From Pseudomonas sp. BN417 (GTDB lineage Bacteria; Pseudomonadota; Gammaproteobacteria; Pseudomonadales; Pseudomonadaceae): 64,000 nt of DNA. The notes under the pieces were generated by a model. The model had not been told where the DNA came from. It did no database searches and saw only the letters and a program-made list of their open reading frames with translations. The translations under genes and the position numbers were made by a program. The stretch is taken from NCBI RefSeq assembly GCF_029871205.1, contig NZ_SSOJ01000164.1, positions 1-64,000 of the forward strand. The letters are read 5' to 3'. Positions 58,285-64,000 of this stretch are shown piece by piece (positions within the stretch are counted from its first letter, which is position 1; each line of letters begins with the position of its first letter).

Positions 58285-59340
58285 TCAGACTTCCGCGTAC
58301 ATCCGCCCGGGGTTGAAGATCCCCTGCGGGTCCAGTTGCGCCTTGAGCTGGCGGTGGTAGCGCAGCAGCGCCGCCGGCAGCGGCTGGAAGGGGCTGTCGC
58401 AGGCTTCGAAGCAAGTGGCATGGCCACCGGCGCGGCTGGCGATGGCGCGGATCTCCTCGGCCGGTGCGTCGGACTTGAGCCAGCGCTGGGCACCACCCCA
58501 ATCCACCAGTTGGGCGCCGGGCAGGTCCAGGGCGGGGGTGTCGTTGGGCAGGGACAGACGCCAGAGCGGGCGGGGATCGGCAAAGAAGGACAGGCGCTGC
58601 TCCTTGAGGTCTTCCCAGAAGCCTGGCTCCACCGTCTCGCAGCCGAGACGGTCGCGGGCCGCGGCCACCGAGCCCTCGCCACCTTCCAGGCGCAGGTGCA
58701 GGTAGTCGCCATCATGGCAGGCGGCACTGATGGGCAGTGGCTGCTGGCCCCATTCGGCGAGCTTGCGCAGGGCTTCCTCCACCTCCACCGCCAGGCGCAG
58801 GTTGGCTACGGCGCGGGGCTTGGGCAGCACCTTGAGGGAGACCTCGGTGAGCACCCCGAGACAGCCCAAGCTGCCGGCCATCAGGCGCGACAGGTCGTAG
58901 CCGGCGACGTTCTTCATCACCTCTCCGCCGAAGCGCAGGTGCTTGCCGCCACCGGTGATCACCCGCGTGCCGAGGACGAAGTCGCGCACCGAACCGGCCC
59001 AGGGCCGGCGCGGGCCGGACAGCCCGGCGGCGACCATGCCACCCACGGTGGCGCCGGTGCCCAGGTGCGGCGGCTCACAGGCGAGCTGCTGGCCCGCGGC
59101 GTCCAGGGCCCGTTCCAACTCGGCGAGCGGCGTACCGGCGCGCACCGTCACCACCAGCTCGGTTGGGTCATAGGTGACGATGCCGCGGTGCTCGCGAGTC
59201 TCAAGCAGTTCGCCGTCGACCGGCCGGCCGAGGTTGGCTTTACTGCCGCCGCCCTGGATGCGCAACTGTCTGCGCTCGGCGATCGCAGCATTGACCTGTT
59301 CCAGCATCGGGGCGCTGGCATCGAAGGATGTCTGGCTCAT
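58285..59340 (-). CDS. glcE: Glycolate oxidase FAD-binding subunit GlcE
   Basis: This 351-residue PCMH-type FAD-binding subunit has RIQGGGSKANLGR (27-39), LGTGATVGGMVAAGLSGPRRP near 98-118 and GGEVMKNVAGYDLSRLM near 146-162. GlcE is a shorter relative of GlcD, and both are needed for glycolate oxidase activity. Its ATG shares one base with the glcD stop (TGATG), so the two are translationally coupled. Confidence 0.95.
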   Translation of the reverse strand: MSQTSFDASAPMLEQVNAAIAERRQLRIQGGGSKANLGRPVDGELLETREHRGIVTYDPTELVVTVRAGTPLAELERALDAAGQQLACEPPHLGTGATVGGMVAAGLSGPRRPWAGSVRDFVLGTRVITGGGKHLRFGGEVMKNVAGYDLSRLMAGSLGCLGVLTEVSLKVLPKPRAVANLRLAVEVEEALRKLAEWGQQPLPISAACHDGDYLHLRLEGGEGSVAAARDRLGCETVEPGFWEDLKEQRLSFFADPRPLWRLSLPNDTPALDLPGAQLVDWGGAQRWLKSDAPAEEIRAIASRAGGHATCFEACDSPFQPLPAALLRYHRQLKAQLDPQGIFNPGRMYAEV

Positions 59341-60839
59341 CAGAAGCGCTCCAGTTCGGGGAAGGGCAGCTGGCCATGGTGCACATGCATGGCGCCGAAC
59401 TCGGCGCAGCGGTGCAGGGTGGGGATGTTCTTGCCGGGGTTGAGCAGCCCGCCGGGGTCGAAGGCCGCCTTGACGCCATGGAAGAGGGTCAGCTCGTCGG
59501 CATTGAACTGGGCGCACATCTGGTTGATCTTCTCTCGCCCAACGCCGTGCTCGCCGGTGATGCTGCCGCCCACCGCCACGCAGAGTTCGAGGATTTTCCC
59601 GCCCAGGGCCTCGGCGCGTTCCAGTTCGCCGGGCTGGTTGGCATCGAAGAGGATCAAGGGGTGCATGTTGCCGTCGCCGGCATGGAACACATTCGCCACC
59701 CGCAGGCCGTACTCGGCGGAGAGGTCGGCGATGCCGCGCAGTACGCCGGGCAACTCGCGGCGCGGGATGGTGCCGTCCATGCAGTAGTAGTCTGGCGAGA
59801 TGCGGCCCACGGCCGGGAAGGCGTTCTTGCGTCCGGCCCAGAAGCGCACGCGCTCGGCTTCATCACGGGCCTGGCGCACCTCGGTGGCACCTGCCAGTTC
59901 CAGCACTCCGCGCACCCGCTCACAGTCGTCATGGACGTCCGCCTCCACGCCATCCAGCTCGCAGAGCAGGATGGCTTCGGCGTCCACCGGGTAGCCGGCG
60001 TGGATGAAGTCTTCGGCGGCGCGGATGGCCAGGTTGTCCATCATCTCCAGGCCGCCGGGGATGACTCCGGCGGCGATGATGTCACCCACCGCGCGGCCGG
60101 CTTTCTCCACCGAGTCGAAGGCCGCCAGCAGTACCTTGGCCACCTGCGGCTTGGGCAGCAGCTTGACCGTGACCTCGGTGACCACGCCGAGCATGCCTTC
60201 GGAGCCGGTGAACAGCGCCAGCAGGTCGAAGCCGGGGCTGTCCAGGGCGTCGGAACCCAGGGTCAGCCGCTCGCCTTCCACCGTGAGGATTTCCACCTTG
60301 AGCAGGTTGTGCACGGTCAGGCCGTACTTCAGGCAGTGCACGCCGCCGGCGTTCTCCGCCACGTTGCCGCCGATGGAGCAGGCGATTTGCGAAGACGGGT
60401 CAGGTGCGTAATAGAGGTCGAAGGGCGCAGCCGCCTGGGAAATCGCCAGGTTGCGCACGCCGGGCTGGACGCGGGCGTAGCGCCCGGAGGGGCTGACTTC
60501 GAGGATGCGGTTGAAGCGCGCCATCACCAGCAGGATGCCCTGTTCCAGCGGCAGGGCGCCTCCGGACAGGCCGGTGCCGGCGCCACGGGCCACCACTGGC
60601 ACGTGGCGCTGGTGGCAGAGCCTGAGTAGCTGCTCGACCTGCTCGACGCGCTCGGGCAGCACCACCAGCATGGGCGTCGTGCGGTAGGCCGAGAGGCCAT
60701 CGCACTCGTAGGGTTTGAGATCTTCATCGCGGTGGAGGATGTCCAGGTCCGGCAGGCGCTCGTGCAGCTCGGCCAGCAGCGCGGCCTTGTCGACCTTGGG
60801 CAGCGCGCCGTCGACGCGCTCGTCGTAGAGGATGTTCAT
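59340..60839 (-). CDS. glcD: Glycolate oxidase FAD-linked subunit GlcD
   Basis: This 499-residue FAD-linked oxidase has the PCMH domain (VVARGAGTGLSGGALPLEQG near 82-101; CSIGGNVAENAGGVHCLKYG near 153-172) and a C-terminal domain with GDGNMHP and GEHGVGREK. It oxidises glycolate (and D-lactate) to glyoxylate. It is the first gene of glcDEFGB, divergent from glcC. Two GlcC-type operators and a Crc/Hfq motif lie upstream. Confidence 0.96.
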   Translation of the reverse strand: MNILYDERVDGALPKVDKAALLAELHERLPDLDILHRDEDLKPYECDGLSAYRTTPMLVVLPERVEQVEQLLRLCHQRHVPVVARGAGTGLSGGALPLEQGILLVMARFNRILEVSPSGRYARVQPGVRNLAISQAAAPFDLYYAPDPSSQIACSIGGNVAENAGGVHCLKYGLTVHNLLKVEILTVEGERLTLGSDALDSPGFDLLALFTGSEGMLGVVTEVTVKLLPKPQVAKVLLAAFDSVEKAGRAVGDIIAAGVIPGGLEMMDNLAIRAAEDFIHAGYPVDAEAILLCELDGVEADVHDDCERVRGVLELAGATEVRQARDEAERVRFWAGRKNAFPAVGRISPDYYCMDGTIPRRELPGVLRGIADLSAEYGLRVANVFHAGDGNMHPLILFDANQPGELERAEALGGKILELCVAVGGSITGEHGVGREKINQMCAQFNADELTLFHGVKAAFDPGGLLNPGKNIPTLHRCAEFGAMHVHHGQLPFPELERF

Positions 60840-60855
60840 GGCAGGCTCGTGGGTC

Positions 60856-60863
60856 TTGTTGTT
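60856..60863 (-). promoter_or_regulatory. Crc/Hfq motif ahead of glcD
   Basis: On the minus strand AACAACAA lies 16-24 bases before the glcD ATG. Confidence 0.58.
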
Positions 60864-60932
60864 GTGTCATGGATGCCGCTACATCGCTTCCATCATTGGC
60901 CCCGATTTGCCGTTGCGTCCATGTTGCTTGTC

Positions 60933-60947
60933 ACTGGTCCTACCAGT
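60933..60947. promoter_or_regulatory. GlcC operator, glcD side
   Basis: ACTGGT-CCT-ACCAGT is a perfect inverted repeat of the FadR-subfamily type TGGT-N3-ACCA, 94 bases ahead of glcD. Confidence 0.82.
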
Positions 60948-61042
60948 TTTTGAAAAGGGAAGGGCGCCGGCGCTTCATTGATTGGCCGGTAATCTCTATG
61001 CTTCACGACAAATCATGCGGACCATACGGAAGTTCTGTCGTA

Positions 61043-61058
61043 TTGGTCCTACCAGTTT
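61043..61058. promoter_or_regulatory. GlcC operator, glcC side
   Basis: TTGGT-CCT-ACCAGTTT repeats the TGGTCCTACCAG core of the site at 60933. It lies just ahead of the glcC ribosome-binding site, which suggests autoregulation. Confidence 0.8.
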
Positions 61059-61070
61059 GAGGGAGCCTCC

Positions 61071-61844
61071 ATGCCAGGCGAAAAGCCCGCCGAACGCCGC
61101 CAGGTCGCCGATGTGGTCGCCGAGCGCATCGAGCAACTGATAGTCGACGGCGTGCTCAAGACCGGACAGGCCCTGCCTTCCGAACGGCGCCTGTGCGACA
61201 AGCTGGGGATCTCCCGCTCGGCACTGCGCGAGGGACTGAAGGTGCTGCGCGGGCGCGGCATCATCACAACCCGCCAGGGCAGCGGTTCCTATGTAGCCGA
61301 GCTGACCGGGCCGCGCGACGCCAGCCCGCTGATGCACCTTTTCAGTTCCCAGCCGCGCACGCTCTACGACCTGCTGGAAGTGCGCGCGCTGCTGGAGGGC
61401 GAGTCCGCCCGGCTGGCGGCGCTGCGCGGTACGGAGGCGGACTTCGTGCTGATCACTCGGCGCTATGAGGAAATGCTCGCCGCCCACGCCGACCCGGAAG
61501 GAATGGACTCCCAGGCGCACGCCCACCTGGACCACGCCTTCCACCTGGCGATCTGCGAGGCGTCCCACAACCCGGTGCTGGTTCACACCCTGCAATCGCT
61601 CACCGACCTGATGCTGAGCTCGGTGTTCGCCTCGGTGAACAACCTCTACCACCGGCCGCTCAGCCTGAAGCAACTCGACCGCCAGCACTCGCGGCTCTAC
61701 CACGCGGTGATCGAGCGCCTGCCGGAGCAGGCCCAGCGCGCCGCCCGCGACCACATCCACGGCATTCGCGACAGCCTCAAGGAGATCGAGCAGGAGGAGC
61801 AGCGGCTGGTCCGGGCGACCCTGCGCCTCGAAGGCTGGACCTGA
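61071..61844 (+). CDS. glcC: GntR-family glycolate regulator GlcC
   Basis: This 257-residue FadR-subfamily GntR protein has a winged helix at about residues 10-75 (LPSERRLCDKLGISRSALREGLKVLRGRGIITTRQGSG region) and an all-helical FCD effector domain (about 90-235). It is divergent from glcDEFGB, with two TGGTCCTACCAG sites between. GlcC activates the operon in response to glycolate or acetate in E. coli. The ATG follows GGGAG. A LysR gene starts 16 bases after it but serves a different downstream cluster. Confidence 0.93.
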   Translation: MPGEKPAERRQVADVVAERIEQLIVDGVLKTGQALPSERRLCDKLGISRSALREGLKVLRGRGIITTRQGSGSYVAELTGPRDASPLMHLFSSQPRTLYDLLEVRALLEGESARLAALRGTEADFVLITRRYEEMLAAHADPEGMDSQAHAHLDHAFHLAICEASHNPVLVHTLQSLTDLMLSSVFASVNNLYHRPLSLKQLDRQHSRLYHAVIERLPEQAQRAARDHIHGIRDSLKEIEQEEQRLVRATLRLEGWT

Positions 61845-61860
61845 TCATGAGGAATAGTTC

Positions 61861-62760
61861 ATGTGGCACATAGACCCGGTCTCACTTCGGCTTTTCATCG
61901 CCGTCTGCGAGGAGGGCACCATCGCACGTGCCGCCGAGCGTGAGTTCATTGCGCCGTCGGCGGTGAGCAAGCGCATTGCCGATGTCGAGTCCACCTTCAA
62001 CACGCCGCTGTTGCTGCGTAGCAAGAAAGGCGTGGTGCCGACCCCCGCCGGGCAGGCCTTGCTGCGCCATGCCCGCCAGCTGATGCGCGGCATGGAGCGG
62101 CTGCAGGGCGAATTGAGCGAGTACGCCGAGGGAGCGCGCGGGCATGTGCGCATCCTGGCCAATGTGTCTTCCATCATGGAGTTCCTGCCCGAAGAGCTGT
62201 CGGACTTCCTGTTGGCCAACGAGCACATCCAGGTCGACATCGAAGAGCGCTTCAGCCCGGATGTGGTGCGCGGCGTGGCCGAGGGTAATGCCGACCTCGG
62301 CATCTGCCGCAAGTCCAAGGCGGTGGGCGACCTCGACTTCATTCCCTACCGCATCGACCACCTGGCTGTGGTGGTCAACGACAAGCACCCGCTGGCCGGC
62401 CGCGAGTTCATCAGCTTCGCCGAGACCCTGGGCTACGACCATCTGGGCCTTTCCGCCTACGCCACCCTTAATGCCTACATGCAGAAATCTGCTCGCGATG
62501 CCGGCAAGGAACTGCGCTTCCGAACCTACGTGTCTTCCTTCGACGCGGCCTATCGCCTGGTGCAGGCGGGGCTGGCCCTCGGCATCTTTCCGCAGGAAGC
62601 GGTGGAGCGTTATGCGGAGCTGTTCGGGCTGCGTGTCATTCCGCTGGTGGACGACTGGGCGTTGGGCGAGTTCGTCATCTGCGTACGCGATGTCGATGGG
62701 CTGTCGCTGTCGGCGAGGCGCTTGCTGAATCACCTGCTGGCGAGGGTGCCGGCGGAGTAA
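61861..62760 (+). CDS. LysR-family transcriptional regulator
   Basis: This 299-residue LysR protein has an HTH at residues ~6-62 (VSLRLFIAVCEEGTIARAAEREFIAPSAVSKRIADVE region) and a periplasmic-binding-protein-like effector domain to the end. GAGGAA precedes the ATG. It lies 16 bases after glcC in the same direction, so read-through is possible. The next genes downstream, an HMG-CoA-lyase-family gene and a CaiB/BaiF transferase, are its more likely targets. The inducer is unknown. Confidence 0.88.
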   Translation: MWHIDPVSLRLFIAVCEEGTIARAAEREFIAPSAVSKRIADVESTFNTPLLLRSKKGVVPTPAGQALLRHARQLMRGMERLQGELSEYAEGARGHVRILANVSSIMEFLPEELSDFLLANEHIQVDIEERFSPDVVRGVAEGNADLGICRKSKAVGDLDFIPYRIDHLAVVVNDKHPLAGREFISFAETLGYDHLGLSAYATLNAYMQKSARDAGKELRFRTYVSSFDAAYRLVQAGLALGIFPQEAVERYAELFGLRVIPLVDDWALGEFVICVRDVDGLSLSARRLLNHLLARVPAE

Positions 62761-62893
62761 GGACGCCATGGCTCCGGCGCTGGGTGCCCCATCCATCTTC
62801 GTTCACGATGGATAGGGCCGCCAATAACGTCTTTTCGCGCTACCTGTCGCTACATAGTCTTGGCTCCACGCAACACTGCCTGAGAGCCTTCCA

Positions 62894-63820
62894 ATGACAA
62901 GAATAATCATCAATGAAGTGGGTATGCGTGACGGCCTGCAGAGCCTGCACAGCACCATGCCCACCCGCGACAAGCAGAGGTGGATCGACGCCGCCTACGC
63001 GGCCGGCGTGCGCCATATGGAGGTCGCCTCCTTCGTGCCGGCCAGGCTGCTGCCGCAGATGGCCGATGCCGCCGACGTGGTGGCCCACGCCCTGACCTAT
63101 CCCGACCTCATCGTCACCGTCCTTGCGCCCAACCTCCGCGGCGCCGAGAACGCCCTGGCCTCCGGTGCCCAGCGCATCATCGCACCCATCTCGGTAAGCG
63201 CCGCCCATAGCCTGGCAAACGTCCGTCGCACTCCGCTGGAGATGGTCGAGGAGTTCGCCCGCATGTGCGAACTGCGCAATCAGTCTGGCCGCCCGGTGCA
63301 GATGATCGCAGGCATGTCGGTGGCGTTCGGCTGCACCCGTCAGGGTCATGTGCCGCTCAGCGACCTCTGCGAGCTGACCCGCCACGTGCTGGAGACCGGC
63401 TGTGACGCCGTGTCCCTTGGGGACACCACCGGTTACGCCACTCCCGGCCAGGTGGGCGAAACCATCGATGCCGTGCGCGCCATCGCCGGCGACAAGTTGC
63501 AGGCGGCGCATTTCCACGACACCCGCGGCCTGGCCCTGGCCAACAGCCTGGTGGCGGTGCAGCACGGTATCCGCGAGCTGGATTCCTCCCTCGGCGGCCT
63601 CGGCGGCTGCCCCTTCGCGCCGGGCGCCTCCGGCAACGCGGTGACCGAGGACCTGGTGTTCATGTTGCAGAGCATGAGCTTCGAGACCGGTATCGACCTG
63701 GGGCGCCTGATCGCCTCCCGCGAGGTGCTCGAGGCTGCGTTGCCCGAGGAGCCACTCTACGGCCATATCGCCAGCGCCGGGCTGCCCAAGAACTTCGACG
63801 CCATTTCCCAGCGCCGCTGA
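62894..63820 (+). CDS. Hydroxymethylglutaryl-CoA lyase family protein
   Basis: This 308-residue TIM-barrel lyase of the DRE-type/HMG-CoA-lyase family has GMRDGLQ at 10-16 (catalytic Arg and Asp), the metal-binding HFHDTRG near residues 203-209 and the HMGL signature GGLGGCPFAPGASGNAVTED with the catalytic Cys. The family cleaves 3-hydroxy-3-methylglutaryl-CoA or related acyl-CoAs to acetyl-CoA plus a keto acid. A CaiB/BaiF CoA-transferase follows 29 bases later, which suggests a two-step scheme of CoA activation and cleavage of a branched hydroxy-diacid. It is probably not the leucine-pathway enzyme, since no liu genes are nearby. Confidence 0.88.
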   Translation: MTRIIINEVGMRDGLQSLHSTMPTRDKQRWIDAAYAAGVRHMEVASFVPARLLPQMADAADVVAHALTYPDLIVTVLAPNLRGAENALASGAQRIIAPISVSAAHSLANVRRTPLEMVEEFARMCELRNQSGRPVQMIAGMSVAFGCTRQGHVPLSDLCELTRHVLETGCDAVSLGDTTGYATPGQVGETIDAVRAIAGDKLQAAHFHDTRGLALANSLVAVQHGIRELDSSLGGLGGCPFAPGASGNAVTEDLVFMLQSMSFETGIDLGRLIASREVLEAALPEEPLYGHIASAGLPKNFDAISQRR

Positions 63821-63849
63821 AGGGCGCCGCACCGAACGGAGCACAGAAG

Positions 63850-64000
63850 ATGTCCCAACTGCCCCTCGACGGCATCCGCGTCGTCGAAATTTCCCATATG
63901 GTCATGGGTCCCACCTGCGGGATGATCCTCGGTGACCTGGGCGCCGAAGTGATCAAGGTCGAGCCCACCCGTGGCGACGGCACTCGCCGCCTGCTCGGCG
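63850..64000 (+). CDS. CaiB/BaiF family CoA-transferase (partial, runs off the window)
   Basis: Only the first 50 codons are visible. They show the class III CoA-transferase N-terminus: LDGIRVVEISHMVMGPTCGM, then LGDLGAEVIKVEP. The full family protein is about 400 residues. The ATG follows ACAGAAG. It is co-directional with the HMG-CoA-lyase-type gene and should form an operon with it. The catalytic Asp (near residue 170 in the family) is outside the window. Confidence 0.9.
   Translation, partial: MSQLPLDGIRVVEISHMVMGPTCGMILGDLGAEVIKVEPTRGDGTRRLLG

Overview
The window is a high-GC Gammaproteobacterial chromosome segment that reads as a Pseudomonas of the P. aeruginosa / P. resinovorans / P. 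citronellolis type. The evidence is the gene content and order of the ben, pca, qui and glc clusters, BenR/XylS-type and PcaR-type operators, AANAANAA (Crc/Hfq) motifs ahead of many catabolic genes, and abundant Pseudomonas-style intergenic palindromes. All identifications come from reading the sequence and translations; no database search was run. No tRNA, rRNA, CRISPR, phage or transposase genes were seen. Most of the window is a catabolic supercluster that funnels aromatic and hydroaromatic acids into the beta-ketoadipate pathway.

Layout. 0.6-3.1 kb: small housekeeping-type genes (AhpD-like protein, two hypotheticals, a MarR regulator divergent from a thioredoxin-fold protein, Rof). 3.3-5.7 kb: pcaQ and pcaHG (protocatechuate ring cleavage), with a PcaQ-type operator. 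5.7-8.5 kb: zapE, an AEC transporter and a RutE-like nitroreductase. 8.8-11.4 kb: pcaR and pcaK. 11.5-20.7 kb: benR, benABCD, benK, benE and a BenF-like porin (benzoate to catechol plus uptake). 21.3-26.9 kb: pcaIJF, pcaB, pcaD, pcaC. 27.1-33.7 kb: a KstD-like flavoprotein, an OprD porin, an IclR regulator, a QuiC-like TIM-barrel protein and a DMT transporter. 33.8-41.8 kb: an unusual sulfatase locus (formylglycine-generating enzyme, Tat and Sec sulfatases, DUF1302 and DUF1329 proteins) driven by two near-identical promoters. 42.3-54.1 kb: a hydroaromatic block (MFS transporter, quiC, TetR; an aroE-like / flavoprotein / NIPSNAP / flavoprotein operon; IclR; quinate/shikimate dehydrogenase and aroQ). 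54.3-61.8 kb: glcC divergent from glcDEFGB (glycolate to malate). 61.9-64.0 kb: a LysR regulator, an HMG-CoA-lyase-family gene and the start of a CaiB/BaiF CoA-transferase.

How it fits together. Quinate or shikimate would be oxidised by the QsuD-like dehydrogenase, dehydrated by AroQ and converted by QuiC to protocatechuate. PcaHG opens the ring and PcaB, PcaC and PcaD lead to beta-ketoadipate. Benzoate enters through the BenF-like porin and BenK/BenE and becomes catechol; the cat genes are outside the window, and this branch meets the pca branch at the enol-lactone. PcaIJF makes succinyl-CoA and acetyl-CoA.

The most interesting parts are: (1) the four-gene operon pairing an atypical AroE-like dehydrogenase with two KstD-type flavoproteins and a NIPSNAP protein, which could desaturate and aromatise an alicyclic acid; (2) the sulfatase locus with twin promoters sharing an ATCC-N4-GGAT palindrome; and (3) a layered regulatory code (PcaR-like GTTCGATAATCGAAC boxes, a 19-bp TetR-like element at three quinate/shikimate promoters, TGGAAC-N3-GTTCCA boxes, and Crc/Hfq motifs) that ties the blocks together.
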